Source: Streptomyces griseorubiginosus
Lineage (GTDB): Bacteria > Actinomycetota > Actinomycetes > Streptomycetales > Streptomycetaceae
NCBI RefSeq assembly: GCF_001514195.1
Contig: NZ_KQ948735.1
Span: forward strand, 795,413 to 859,412
Reading direction: 5' to 3'
Length of the DNA: 64,000 nucleotides
Shown: positions 16,778-25,766 of the stretch, piece after piece
Position numbering within the stretch: the stretch's first letter is position 1
Layout of the letters: every line of letters starts with the position of its first letter
Notes under the pieces: generated by a model
What the model was told of the DNA's origin: nothing
The model's database searches: none
What the model saw: the letters and a program-made list of their open reading frames with translations, nothing else
Position numbers and translations under genes: made by a program

Positions 16778-17635
16778 TCACGGCAGCGTCAGGATCTCGG
16801 CCCCCGTCTCCGTCACCACCAGCGTGTGCTCGAACTGCGCCGTGCGCTTGCGGTCCTTCGTGACGACCGTCCAGCCGTCGTCCCACATGTCGTACTCGTG
16901 CGTCCCGAGCGTCAGCATCGGCTCGATCGTGAAGGTCATCCCGGGCCGCATCACCGTCGTCGCGTGCGGGCTGTCGTAGTGCGGGATGATCAGGCCCGAG
17001 TGGAAGGCCGTGCTGATGCCGTGGCCCGTGAAGTCGCGGACCACGCCGTAGCCGAAGCGCTTGGCGTACGACTCGATGACCCGGCCGATGATGTTGATCT
17101 GGCGGCCCGGCTTGACCGCCTTGATCGCGCGGGCCAGCGACTCCCGGGTGCGCTCGACCAGCAGCCGGCTCTCCTCGTCCACGTCCCCGACCAGGTACGT
17201 CGCGTTGTTGTCGCCGTGCACCCCGCCGATGTACGCCGTCACGTCGAGGTTGATGATGTCGCCGTCGCGCAGCACCGTGGAGTCCGGGATGCCGTGGCAG
17301 ATCACCTCGTTGACGCTGGTGCACAGGGACTTCGGGAAGCCCCGGTAGCCGAGCGTCGACGGGTAGGCGCCGTGGTCGCACATGTACTCGTGCGCCACCT
17401 TGTCCAGTTCGTCGGTGGTCACCCCGGGCGCGATCAGCTTCGCCGCCTCTTCCATCGCCCGCGCCGCGATACGGCCGGCGACCCGCATCGCCTCCACGGT
17501 CTCCGGGGTCTGCACCTCGGGGCCCGTGTACGGCGTCGGCGCGGGCTTGCCGACGTACTCGGGGCGACGGATGTTTCCGGGCACGGAACGGGTGGGGGAC
17601 AACGCCCCGGGCACGAGCAGTGACTGGCCAGACAT
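16778..17635 (-). CDS. map: Type I methionine aminopeptidase
   Basis: 285 residues from the ATG at 17635 ([10 protein letters not shown]). It removes the initiator Met from nascent proteins in the cytosol. The five metal ligands of the pita-bread fold can be placed: Asp in NLDVTAYI, Asp in HGDNNATY, His in GHGISTAFH, Glu in TIEPML and Glu in QFEHTL. The N-terminal extension of about 40 residues before the catalytic domain is usual for actinobacterial Map with an SH3-binding-like Pro-rich linker. A convincing terminator follows. It is divergent from the small gene at 17694 by 58 bases. Confidence 0.96.
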   Translation of the reverse strand: MSGQSLLVPGALSPTRSVPGNIRRPEYVGKPAPTPYTGPEVQTPETVEAMRVAGRIAARAMEEAAKLIAPGVTTDELDKVAHEYMCDHGAYPSTLGYRGFPKSLCTSVNEVICHGIPDSTVLRDGDIINLDVTAYIGGVHGDNNATYLVGDVDEESRLLVERTRESLARAIKAVKPGRQINIIGRVIESYAKRFGYGVVRDFTGHGISTAFHSGLIIPHYDSPHATTVMRPGMTFTIEPMLTLGTHEYDMWDDGWTVVTKDRKRTAQFEHTLVVTETGAEILTLP

Positions 17636-17693
17636 GCCGACGAGTCTATCCAGCGGCGATGGGGGAACATGTCGGTGGCGAGAGGAGCGGGAC

Positions 17694-17924
17694 ATGCCCT
17701 TGTTCAAGAAGCGCACGGCCGGCAAGCCGGGCGAGTGGTACTACTGCCTTCAGCACAAGAGGGTCGAGGAGGGGCCGGACTGCCCGGCCAAGGACCGCTT
17801 CGGCCCCTACGCGAGCCGTGCGGAGGCCGAGCACGCGATGGAGACGGCACGCGAGCGCAACCTGGAGTGGGAGAACGACCCCAAGTGGCACGACGCCCCG
17901 GCGGGCGGCCGCGAGGACGACTGA
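17694..17924 (+). CDS. Small conserved hypothetical protein
   Basis: 76 residues from the ATG at 17694, with AGGAG seven bases upstream. Begins [20 protein letters not shown], then a SPOR-like segment [20 protein letters not shown] with alternating acidic and aromatic residues. The single Cys pair (YYC, GPDC) could bind metal but is not a known finger. No signal or membrane segment. It is divergent from map. The function is unknown. Its last 36 bases, including the stop codon, are duplicated immediately downstream. Confidence 0.85.
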   Translation: MPLFKKRTAGKPGEWYYCLQHKRVEEGPDCPAKDRFGPYASRAEAEHAMETARERNLEWENDPKWHDAPAGGREDD

Positions 17925-17960
17925 CACGACGCCGCGGCGGGCGGCCGCGAGGACGACTGA
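17889..17960. repeat. Exact-length 36-bp tandem duplication spanning a stop codon
   Basis: The 36 bases at 17889-17924 (the last eleven sense codons plus TGA of the small gene) recur at 17925-17960 with a single C-to-G change. The second copy follows the stop and abuts the stop codon of the convergent MFS gene, so it makes up the whole intergenic gap. It looks like a recent slippage event. Confidence 0.95.
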
Positions 17961-19259
17961 TCAGACCCGGGCGGCGGCCCGCTGTTCCCTGACCCGGGCC
18001 GCGTGCTCGTCCGTGCGGGCGTCGTACGTCATCAGCTTCGGCAGACACAGGGCCAGCAGGCCCACCGCCCCCGCGCACAGCACCCCGCCCGACCAGACGG
18101 AGGCCCGCACGCCCCACCACGCGGCGAAACCACCGCTGCGCACCTGGCCGACGGTCGGGCCCACCGAGTACGACAGCAGTTCGATCCCGGCGAGCCGCCC
18201 CCGCAGCTCGTCCGGGATCGTCTGGTTCCACATGATCCCCCGGAAGATCCCGCTGACCATGTCGCAGCCGCCGGCCACGGTCAGGAACAGCAGCACCAGC
18301 CAGACGTTGCTCATCACCCCGGCCGCCGCGATCGCCAGACCCCACAGCGCCGCGGCCAGCACCACCATCTGCCCGTGCCGGTGGATCCGCCCGGTCCAGC
18401 CGCTGACCAGGCTCACCAGCAGCGCGCCCAGCGGCACGGACGCGTACATCAGGCCCAGCGACCACTCGGCGTCCAGCTCGTCCGCGAGGAACGGCAGCAC
18501 GGCCAGCGGCATCGCCAGGAACATCGCCGCGAGGTCCACGGCGTAGGTGCCGAGGAGCTCCTTGCGGCTCCACGCGTACCGGGCACCCTCCGCGATGGCC
18601 CGCAGCGACGGCCTGGCCGCCTCGTGGGAGGCAGGGGCCGCTGCGATCCGCACCACCAGCGCGACCGAGACGAGGAACGTCAGCAGGTCCGCGCCGTACG
18701 CCCAGCCCAGCCCCGCGTAGGCCACCACCACACCCGCCAGCGCCGGTCCCGCGACCCCGCCGACCGTCCAGCGGAAGGAGTTCAGCGAGGCCGCCGCCGG
18801 CAGGTGGTCGTGGGCCACGATCCGCGGCCACAGCGAGTCCAGCGCCGGACGCTGCACCGAGACCAGGCCGGAGGACAGCGCGGCGACGACGTACAGCGGC
18901 CAGACGGCGGGCTCCGGGAGCAGCGCGTTCAGCAGCAGAACCGCGCTCAGCACGCCCTGGCCGACCTCCGTCCACACGATCAGCTTCCGCTTGTCCCAGG
19001 CATCGGCGAGCGCGCCCCCGTACAGCCCGAACACGAGGAGCGGGATCAGCTCCACGGCGCCGATCGCGCCCACCGCAGCGGCCGAACCGGTGAGGTCCTT
19101 CAGCTGCACCGGCAGCGCGACGAAGGTCAGGAAGCTGCCGAAGTTCGAGATCAGCCCCGAGTACCAGAGCCGTCGGAAATCCCGTGAGGCCCGCCAGGGG
19201 GCGAGGTCCGGGAGCAGGGCGCGCAGGCCGGAGGGGGGTTCGGGGATGTCGTCGGTCAC
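17961..19259 (-). CDS. MFS transporter (MFS_3/enterobactin-exporter-like)
   Basis: 432 residues from the GTG at 19259 (VTDDIPEPPSG); a TTG eight codons upstream is an alternative and neither has a clear ribosome site. Twelve predicted segments start at FRRLWYSGLISNFGSFLTFVA, typical of the MFS_3 group that includes EntS-type exporters; the family loop reads YGGALADAWDKRKL. It presumably exports a small metabolite. It converges on the small gene at 17694 with no spare DNA except the 36-bp duplicate. Substrate not inferable. Confidence 0.9.
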   Translation of the reverse strand: MTDDIPEPPSGLRALLPDLAPWRASRDFRRLWYSGLISNFGSFLTFVALPVQLKDLTGSAAAVGAIGAVELIPLLVFGLYGGALADAWDKRKLIVWTEVGQGVLSAVLLLNALLPEPAVWPLYVVAALSSGLVSVQRPALDSLWPRIVAHDHLPAAASLNSFRWTVGGVAGPALAGVVVAYAGLGWAYGADLLTFLVSVALVVRIAAAPASHEAARPSLRAIAEGARYAWSRKELLGTYAVDLAAMFLAMPLAVLPFLADELDAEWSLGLMYASVPLGALLVSLVSGWTGRIHRHGQMVVLAAALWGLAIAAAGVMSNVWLVLLFLTVAGGCDMVSGIFRGIMWNQTIPDELRGRLAGIELLSYSVGPTVGQVRSGGFAAWWGVRASVWSGGVLCAGAVGLLALCLPKLMTYDARTDEHAARVREQRAAARV

Positions 19260-19289
19260 GAAGGGCCATGGTCCGGGCAGCAACTCGGC

Positions 19290-19500
19290 AGCGGCAACCG
19301 CTTTTCGGGCCGCCGGCCCTCGCTGCGGCTGCGCCTGCTTCTTGGGGGTGCCGGTGCCTGTGGCGGTCTCGCCTGCTTTTCGGGGTGCTGGGGACTGTCG
19401 CGGTCACGCCTGTTTTCGGGGTGCCGGGGCCGGGAGCGGTTTCGGGGCGTCGGGCCCCGCTGCGGTCTCGCCTGCTTTTCGGGGCGTCGGGCCTCGCCGC
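19290..19500. repeat. Degenerate repeats around GCGGTCTCGCCTGCTTTTCG
   Basis: The spacer between two leftward genes (19260-19512) consists almost entirely of variants of one 30- to 40-base unit. GCGGTCTCGCCTGCTTTTCG occurs exactly at 19363 and 19462; near-copies lie at about 19325, 19400 and 19435, each followed by GGGGTGCCGGG- or GGGGCGTCGGG-like sequence. No coding frame or known element is recognised. Confidence 0.8.
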
Positions 19501-19512
19501 GGTCACGGCCGC

Positions 19513-20115
19513 TCACCAGCGGGTCGGCGGCGGTGCCGTCAGGTGGTCGGTCAGGCGGGAGAGGCGGTCCCGGAAACGCCGTTGGCCCCGCGGGGCGGGC
19601 ACCGCGTTCTCCCCGGCCGCCGCGCTGACCAGGTGCTGCACGGTGTCCAGATCGAGATCCGTGGCCTGCGGCACGGCGAGCGACTCATGGGCCATCGCGG
19701 GGAGTTCACCCTCGTCCGGACCGAGGGCGAGGATCGTCGCACCGGCCCGCCGGGCGTCGTGGACGTGCTCCAGCAGCGGGGCGTCCGGGTCGGTCGGGGA
19801 GACCACGAGGAGGGTCTCACCGCGCCGGGCCGCCGCCAGCCGGCCGGGACCGACGGACAGGTGCGCGGGGTCGGAGGGGCGCGCGTCGTGCCGTACGAGC
19901 GTCGGGGCCAGCTCCGGGGTCCCGGACCACGCGGCCTCGTCCACCAGGTGGGCCGCCAGGTGCCACGGTTCGTACTCCGGCGTGCCCACCAGGAGCAGAC
20001 CACCGCCGTGCGAGACGACGGAGCCGCGCAGCACACCCCCGAAACGGCGGGTGGCCCCCCACCACTCGGTCCCGGCGAGCACCTCGCGCAGCAACGCGAC
20101 CCGTACGGCATCCAT
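19513..20115 (-). CDS. Hypothetical protein with SIS-like segment
   Basis: 200 residues from the ATG at 20115. No signal or membrane segment. The middle (TLLVVSPTDPDAPLLEHVHDARRAGATILALG, about residues 100-132) has the strand-Ser-helix pattern of sugar isomerase (SIS) domains, but the first half does not complete that fold by eye, and the C-terminus is a basic helix (RRFRDRLSRLTDHL). It could bind a phosphosugar or be a structural relic. Divergent from the F420 reductase gene. Confidence 0.75.
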   Translation of the reverse strand: MDAVRVALLREVLAGTEWWGATRRFGGVLRGSVVSHGGGLLLVGTPEYEPWHLAAHLVDEAAWSGTPELAPTLVRHDARPSDPAHLSVGPGRLAAARRGETLLVVSPTDPDAPLLEHVHDARRAGATILALGPDEGELPAMAHESLAVPQATDLDLDTVQHLVSAAAGENAVPAPRGQRRFRDRLSRLTDHLTAPPPTRW

Positions 20116-20269
20116 GGGGCCGCATACTGCCGCAAACGGTCTGTACCGACCTGTGGTTCACGGCGAATTCCCCCGAACCGGGCAGGGGCGGGGTCAACGA
20201 GACTGGGGGCGTCCGTGACGCTGCCCACCTGGGCGGTCCGGGTCGGCGGGGCGCACGTAAAGTCGGCCC

Positions 20270-20974
20270 ATGACCTCTAGCGACAGTGCACAGAAGGCTC
20301 CCGCCAAGGACCCGTGGGACCTCCCCGACGTCTCCGGGCTCGTCGTCGGCGTGCTCGGCGGAACCGGCCCGCAGGGCAAGGGCCTCGCCTACCGGCTCGC
20401 CAGGGCCGGACAGAAGGTGATCATCGGCTCCCGGGCCGCCGACCGCGCACAGGCCGCCGCCGCCGAACTCGGTCACGGCGTCGAGGGCGCGGACAACGCC
20501 GAGACCGCGCGCCGCAGTGACATCGTGATCGTCGCCGTGCCCTGGGAGGGCCACGGCAAGACCCTGGAGTCCCTGCGCGCGGACCTCGCGGGCAAGCTCG
20601 TCGTCGACTGCGTCAACCCGCTCGGCTTCGACAAGAAGGGCGCGTACGCGCTGAAGCCGGAGGAGGGCAGCGCGGCGGAACAGGCGGCCGCCCTGCTCCC
20701 CGACTCCCGGGTCACCGCCGCTTTCCACCACCTGTCGGCGGTGCTCCTCCAGGACCCGGCGATCGAGGAGATCGACACCGACGTGATGGTGCTGGGTGAG
20801 GAGCGCGCGGACGTCGAGATCGTCCAGGCGCTCGCCGGGCGCATCGCCGGGATGCGGGGCGTCTTCGCGGGCCGGCTGCGCAACGCCCACCAGGTCGAGG
20901 CGCTGGTCGCCAACCTGATCTCGGTGAACCGGCGGTACAAGGCGCATGCGGGGTTGCGGGTCACGGACGTGTGA
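20270..20974 (+). CDS. npdG: NADPH-dependent F420 reductase (F420:NADP+ oxidoreductase)
   Basis: 234 residues. The Rossmann motif GVLGGTGPQGKGLAYRLA lies at about residues 27-44, with IIGSRAADRA selecting NADP, then VIVAVPWEG and DCVNPLGF of the Fno family. It passes hydride between NADPH and the deazaflavin F420, supplying reduced F420 to the many F420 enzymes of Streptomyces. TAAAGT at 20258-20263 lies six bases before the ATG with no ribosome site, which suggests a leaderless transcript. It stands alone between spacers. Confidence 0.95.
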   Translation: MTSSDSAQKAPAKDPWDLPDVSGLVVGVLGGTGPQGKGLAYRLARAGQKVIIGSRAADRAQAAAAELGHGVEGADNAETARRSDIVIVAVPWEGHGKTLESLRADLAGKLVVDCVNPLGFDKKGAYALKPEEGSAAEQAAALLPDSRVTAAFHHLSAVLLQDPAIEEIDTDVMVLGEERADVEIVQALAGRIAGMRGVFAGRLRNAHQVEALVANLISVNRRYKAHAGLRVTDV

Positions 20975-21035
20975 GGGGATGGGGGACACTGGTCGGTGTA
21001 GTGCAGCAGTGTCCCCCTGACAGGAGCTCGTGGAA

Positions 21036-21218
21036 ATGCCCCGCCTCGCCCTCTACGCCCTCGCCGTCTGCCTCCTCGCCGTGGCCGCGGCAGTCGTCTC
21101 CTTCGTCCAGGGCAGCTGGCTCGGGATCGTGTGGGTACTGCTGGCGGGGCTGTCGTCGAACATGTTCTGGTACTACCTGAAGCGGGGGCGGGGCGCCGCT
21201 CAGCTCCAGAAGCGGTAG
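21036..21218 (+). CDS. Small membrane protein
   Basis: 60 residues. The ATG at 21036 has AGGAG nine bases upstream; a GTG two codons earlier is too close to it. Two hydrophobic segments (ALYALAVCLLAVAAAVVSFV and SWLGIVWVLLAGLSSNMFW) fill most of the protein, with a basic tail LKRGRGAAQLQKR. Probably a cytoplasmic-membrane hairpin. It is 61 bases downstream of npdG and may be co-transcribed. Its end overlaps the convergent protease gene by 19 bases. Function unknown. Confidence 0.8.
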   Translation: MPRLALYALAVCLLAVAAAVVSFVQGSWLGIVWVLLAGLSSNMFWYYLKRGRGAAQLQKR

Positions 21219-21970
21219 AGGCTCCAGCCGTACGACGCCTCGTACTCGCTCACGCCGAGCCCGCGCAGGACCGTGTCGACCAGGTCGAAGAACACGGCGT
21301 TGACCTGGGGCACCCAGAGCAGGGCGAAGACGAACAGCAGGCCGAAGGGTGCGAAGGGTTCGATCTGGCGCTTGATGTTCCGGGACAGCCAGGGCTCGAT
21401 GACGCCGTAGCCGTCCAGACCCGGGACCGGCAGGAAGTTAAGGATCGCGGCGGAGACCTGGAGCAGGGCGAGGAAGGCCAGCGCGGCGCTGAACTCCCGG
21501 GGGACGCCGTCGAGGGAGTGCAGCCAGAACGGGGCCGTGCAGGCGAGGGCGAACAGGACGTTGGTGAGGGGGCCGGCCGCGGAGATCAGGCTGTGCCGCC
21601 AGCGGCCGCGGATGCGGTCGCGCTCGATGAACACCGCGCCGCCGGGGAGGCCGATGCCGCCCATGATCACGAAGATGACGGGGAGCACGATGCTGAGCAG
21701 GGCGTGGGTGTAGGCGAGCGGGTTCAGGCTCAGGTAGCCCTTGGCGCCGATCGTGATGTCGCCGCTGTGCAGGGCGGTGCGGGCGTGGGCGTACTCGTGC
21801 AGGCACAGGGAGACGATCCAGGCGCCGGTGACGAAGAGGAACACGGCGATGCCGGGCTCCTCGGCGAAGCCGGTCCAGGTGGCCCAGCCGGTCACTGCCG
21901 TGACGGCGACGATCCCGAGGAACACGGGGCTGATCCGCCGGTCGCTGTGGCGGGTGGTGGCGGTGGTCAT
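21200..21970 (-). CDS. Site-2 protease family (M50) membrane zinc metalloprotease
   Basis: 256 residues with about six hydrophobic segments. The zinc motif HExxH appears as HEYAHA inside a membrane segment (LCLHEYAHARTAL, near residue 65), and the third ligand as PVPGLDG in a later segment, the NxxPxPxLDG pattern. M50 enzymes cut transmembrane anchors of anti-sigma factors or other membrane proteins. No anti-sigma gene is adjacent, so the substrate is unknown. It lacks a PDZ domain, which places it with the short SREBP-type members. Confidence 0.92.
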   Translation of the reverse strand: MTTATTRHSDRRISPVFLGIVAVTAVTGWATWTGFAEEPGIAVFLFVTGAWIVSLCLHEYAHARTALHSGDITIGAKGYLSLNPLAYTHALLSIVLPVIFVIMGGIGLPGGAVFIERDRIRGRWRHSLISAAGPLTNVLFALACTAPFWLHSLDGVPREFSAALAFLALLQVSAAILNFLPVPGLDGYGVIEPWLSRNIKRQIEPFAPFGLLFVFALLWVPQVNAVFFDLVDTVLRGLGVSEYEASYGWSLYRFWS

Positions 21971-22460
21971 GGGGCTCCCTGTACTCGCGGGGGGACGGCC
22001 CGACGGTACCGGGCATGTGGGGGAACGTGTGGGGTGGGGCGGGGGTTCCGGTGTGCGGCTGAGTGGGGGCGGGCGTCTTGCGCAGTTCCCCGCGCCCCTG
22101 GGGGCCTGCGGCGGCCCGCCCGGCTTCGGTGGGGGCGTGCGTAGCGCGTTCCGTTCGGTGGGTGGGTCGGTGCCGGGGTGGGGGGTATCCGTCCTCGGTC
22201 CGGCGGCTCGGTCCCTCGATCAGTTCTCGGCTCCGGACGCCGGCCGCTGCGGGCGGACACCCCCCACCCCGTCCCCTTCGCACCGTCGGCGGCTGCAACG
22301 CCCCAGGGGCGCGGGGAACTGCGCGACCAGCCACAACGCACCCGCACCCGCCGAACAACCGAACCCGGCACTTTAGTAGGCGCCCGGCCCAAGCCCAACG
22401 CAGCGGGCCCGTTCGATTAACTCCGTGACCGCCCCCGACCTCAACAGAGACAATGGGACC
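21971..22460. repeat. Noncoding 490 bases holding an inverted pair of REP-like elements
   Basis: This gap separates the divergent M50 protease and SARP regulator genes. Its main feature is a perfect 24-bp inverted repeat: 22080-22103 (GCGCAGTTCCCCGCGCCCCT and four more bases) is complementary to 22301-22324. The 197 bases between the arms are GC-rich and include further complementary stretches, such as GGGGTGGGGGG and its complement CCCCCCACCCC. The arm sequence is the same dispersed repeat seen at 46699 and 54306. Promoters of both flanking genes must also lie here. Confidence 0.88.
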
Positions 22461-25400
22461 GTGCGCTATCGCATCCTCGGCACCACCCAGGCACTCCGCC
22501 CCGACGGCACCTCCGTTTCCGTCGGTGGTGCTCGGCTGCGTGCTCTTTTGACCGTGTTCGCGCTGCGGCCCGGCCGTACCGTCCCGGTGAGTGTTCTGGT
22601 GGACGAGGTGTGGGACGGGGAGCCGCCCGCCGACGCGACCGGCGCGGTGCAGGCGCTGGTGGGGCGGCTCAGGAGGGCGCTCGGGGCGGAGGCCGTGGGG
22701 TCGGTGGACGGCGGCTACCGGCTGGCCGCCACCCCGGACGACATCGACCTGCACCGTTTCGAGCGGCTCGTCGGCGACGGCACCCGCGCGCTCGCCGACC
22801 AGGACCCCGCGAAGGCCGCCGCGGTCCTGGACGACGCCCTCGCCCTGTGGCGCGGCCCGGCCCTGGCCGACCTCCCCGACCGTACGGCCCACGCGGCCCG
22901 GGCCGAGGCCCGGCGCCTGGACGCCCTGCGGGCCCGTCACGCCGCCGCGCTCGCCCTCGGCCAGGCCGAGCACTCGCTTCCCGAACTGACCGCCCTGTGC
23001 GACAGCCACCCCCTGGACGAGCCCCTCCAGGCCCTCCGGCTGCGCGCCCTGCGCGACACCGGCCGTACGGCGGAGGCGCTGGCCGCCTACGAGGACGTAC
23101 GGCAGCTGCTCGCGGACCGTCTGGGAGCGGACCCGGGGCCCGAACTGCGCTCCCTGCACGGGGAGTTGCTGCAAACGGAGCCGGAACCCGAGCCGGAGCC
23201 GGTCCGTGCGCACCGCCCGCCGGCCGGCAACCTCCGCGCCCGTCTCACCTCCTTCGTCGGGCGGGAAGCCGATATCGAGGCCATTCGCGGGGACCTCGCG
23301 AGGGCGCGGCTCGTCACGTTGCTGGGGGCCGGTGGGGCCGGGAAGACCCGGTTGTCGCAGGAGGCCGGGGAGAGCGTGGGGGAGGCCGCCCGGGACGGGG
23401 TCTGGCTGGCCGAACTCGCTCCCGTGGACGATCCGGACGCCGTGCCCGAGGCGGTGCTGACCGCCGTCGGTGCCCGCGAGACCGTGCTGTACGGCGCCGG
23501 TGCCGAGGCGATCCGGGCCGCCAACAGTGAGCGGCACGACGATCCCGTGGAACGGCTCGCCGAGCACTGCGGCCGGCGCCGGATGGTGCTGATCCTCGAC
23601 AACTGCGAGCATGTCGTCGACGCGGCCGCCCGGCTGGTGGAGACGCTCCTGGAGCGCTGCCCGGGTCTGACCGTGCTGGCCACCAGCCGTGAACCCCTCG
23701 GTGTGCCGGGGGAGTTGCTGCGTCCCGTGGAGCCGCTTCCGCAGCCGGTCGCGCTGCGGCTGCTCGCCGACCGGGGGGCCGCGGCCCGGCCCGGGTTCCG
23801 GGTGGAGGAGGACCCCGAGGCGTGTGCGGAGATCTGCCGGCGGCTCGACGGGCTGCCCCTCGGTATCGAGCTGGCCGCCGCCCGGCTGCGGATGCTGTCG
23901 CCCCGTCAGATCGCCGACCGGCTCGACGACCGCTTCCGGCTGCTGACCTCCGGCAGCCGTACCGTCCTGCCCCGGCAGCAGACCCTGCGGGCCGTCGTCG
24001 ACTGGTCCTGGGACCTGCTCGACGAGGAGGAGCGGGAGGTGCTGCGGCGGCTGTCGGTGTTCGCCGGCGGGTGTGATCTCGCCGCCGCCGAGGCCGTGTG
24101 CGGGCCCGGCGCTCTGGAGGCGCTCGGTTCGCTCGTCGACAAGTCCCTTGTCGTGGCGGCGCCTTCGCCGGGCGAGGGGGACGGGGGGATGCGCTACCGG
24201 CTCCTGGAGACCGTCGCCGAGTACGCCGGCGAGCGCCTCGACGAGCGGGACGGCGTCCGCGCCGACGCCGAGCGCGCGCATCTGACGTACTACCGCGAAC
24301 TCGCCCGCACCACCGACCCGTTGCTGCGCGGCCCGCGTCAACTGGAGGCCATCCGGCGCCTGGAGCGCGAGTACGAGAACCTGCGTACCGCCCTGCGCCG
24401 GGCCGTCGCCGCCCGGGACGAGCAGGAGGGGCTGTGTCTGGTCCTGTCGCTCGCCTGGTACTGGCAGATGCGTGACCTGCGGATCGAGGCCCGCAACTGG
24501 TCCCGCGAGGTGCAGGGGCTCGGGACCGACCCGTTCACCGTGCCGGTCCGACCCGCCCTGCCGGTGTGGGAGCGCTGCACGGACAGCCCGCCGCCGTGGA
24601 CCGGTGAGGTGCTGGAGGAAGCCCGGCGGGGCACCCACCTCGTCCATCTCGCCTGTATGGACACCGAGTTGGACGCCTGGCAGAACCAGCACGCGCAGGC
24701 CAAGCTGCGGTCCATCGCCACGACCTACGAACCCGGCATGCCGCAGACCTGCCGGCTGCCGGGCTCGCTGTGGTTCTTCGCCATCATGCTCACCGGGGAC
24801 ATGGACCGGCTGCGGGACGTCATCAAGGCGACCGTCGACACCTGCCGGGCCACCCCGGGCTACGAGTGGGAGCTCGCCGCGGCCCTCCAGTGGCGGGCGA
24901 ACCTGCTGGCCAACCGGTCCGACTGGGCGGGGGACGCCATCCAGGACGCCGAGGAGGCGCTGGAGATCTACGAGCGGATCGGTGACCTCTGGGGGACCGC
25001 CGAGGCGCTGTCCGCGCGGGCCGAGGCCCATGAGCGCAGGGGCGAGTGGCGGGCCGCGGCCGACGACTACGAGCGGGCGATCGAGCGGGCCGAGCAGCTC
25101 GGTGCCCGCGCCCAGCGGTCCGTGCTCAACGCCCGGCTGGGCAGCACCCTGCTGGAGACCGGGGAGCCCGGGGCGGCCGAGCGGGGCGAACAGCTGCTGC
25201 GCGAGGTGATCGCCGACCAGGACGGCGCCCGCAACGAGGCGATGCCCGCCTCCCGCATGTTCCTCGCGGGCAGACTCGGGATGACCGGCCGGATTCCCGA
25301 GGCGCGTGAGCAACTGCGTTTGCTGCGGCAGCAGTTCGGCATCGCGCACTTCGTCATCTTCGACGCCTTCATCCTCGGCTCGGAAGCCTGGCTGGAGGCC

Positions 25401-25748
25401 GTGGACGGCTGCTACGAGGAATCCCTGCGGCTGACGCGCCGGGCGCTGGAGAAGTCCAAGGACCCGCTGGCTCTGACCATCGCCCCGCACATGCGCACCC
25501 TGTATCTGCACACCGCCGGGCTCGCCCTGGTCGGGGCCGAGGGCGGTGCCCGCGCCCTGGACGGCGCCCGCTGCCTCGCGGCCGGTGACGCGCTGCTGCC
25601 CGCCGCCCACGCCCCGACGAGCATCGAACGCACCCTGCGGAGCAAGGCCGAGCGGGGCCTGCGCGCGGTACTCGGCGACGTGGCCTACGAGTCGGCGTAC
25701 ACGGAGGGCGGCGGCCTCTCCCCTGAGGAGGCCGCCGCCCTGGTGTGA
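22461..25748 (+). CDS. AfsR/SARP-type transcriptional regulator with ATPase and TPR domains
   Basis: 1095 residues from the GTG at 22461 (VRYRILGTTQ); a GTG twelve codons upstream (22425) is the alternative. Domains: OmpR-type winged helix (about 1-85), bacterial transcriptional activator domain (BTAD, about 95-235), an NTPase of the AAA/STAND type with Walker A LLGAGGAGKTRL near 286-297 and Walker B MVLILDNCEHV near 375, then helical repeats to the end. Large SARPs of this plan respond to small-molecule or kinase signals and activate neighbouring genes from direct repeats. The facing ABC exporter carries such repeats, so it is the best target candidate. Confidence 0.93.
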   Translation: MRYRILGTTQALRPDGTSVSVGGARLRALLTVFALRPGRTVPVSVLVDEVWDGEPPADATGAVQALVGRLRRALGAEAVGSVDGGYRLAATPDDIDLHRFERLVGDGTRALADQDPAKAAAVLDDALALWRGPALADLPDRTAHAARAEARRLDALRARHAAALALGQAEHSLPELTALCDSHPLDEPLQALRLRALRDTGRTAEALAAYEDVRQLLADRLGADPGPELRSLHGELLQTEPEPEPEPVRAHRPPAGNLRARLTSFVGREADIEAIRGDLARARLVTLLGAGGAGKTRLSQEAGESVGEAARDGVWLAELAPVDDPDAVPEAVLTAVGARETVLYGAGAEAIRAANSERHDDPVERLAEHCGRRRMVLILDNCEHVVDAAARLVETLLERCPGLTVLATSREPLGVPGELLRPVEPLPQPVALRLLADRGAAARPGFRVEEDPEACAEICRRLDGLPLGIELAAARLRMLSPRQIADRLDDRFRLLTSGSRTVLPRQQTLRAVVDWSWDLLDEEEREVLRRLSVFAGGCDLAAAEAVCGPGALEALGSLVDKSLVVAAPSPGEGDGGMRYRLLETVAEYAGERLDERDGVRADAERAHLTYYRELARTTDPLLRGPRQLEAIRRLEREYENLRTALRRAVAARDEQEGLCLVLSLAWYWQMRDLRIEARNWSREVQGLGTDPFTVPVRPALPVWERCTDSPPPWTGEVLEEARRGTHLVHLACMDTELDAWQNQHAQAKLRSIATTYEPGMPQTCRLPGSLWFFAIMLTGDMDRLRDVIKATVDTCRATPGYEWELAAALQWRANLLANRSDWAGDAIQDAEEALEIYERIGDLWGTAEALSARAEAHERRGEWRAAADDYERAIERAEQLGARAQRSVLNARLGSTLLETGEPGAAERGEQLLREVIADQDGARNEAMPASRMFLAGRLGMTGRIPEAREQLRLLRQQFGIAHFVIFDAFILGSEAWLEAVDGCYEESLRLTRRALEKSKDPLALTIAPHMRTLYLHTAGLALVGAEGGARALDGARCLAAGDALLPAAHAPTSIERTLRSKAERGLRAVLGDVAYESAYTEGGGLSPEEAAALV

Positions 25749-25766
25749 CGCGCATCGGCGCCGACT

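Noticed and set aside
21030..21035. GTG start two codons upstream in the small membrane protein
   Set aside because: Only three bases separate it from AGGAG, whereas the ATG at 21036 has a nine-base spacing.
21438..25610. A 1390-codon open frame antisense to the SARP regulator
   Set aside because: Low-complexity shadow of the plus-strand gene, which has winged-helix, BTAD and Walker motifs in order.
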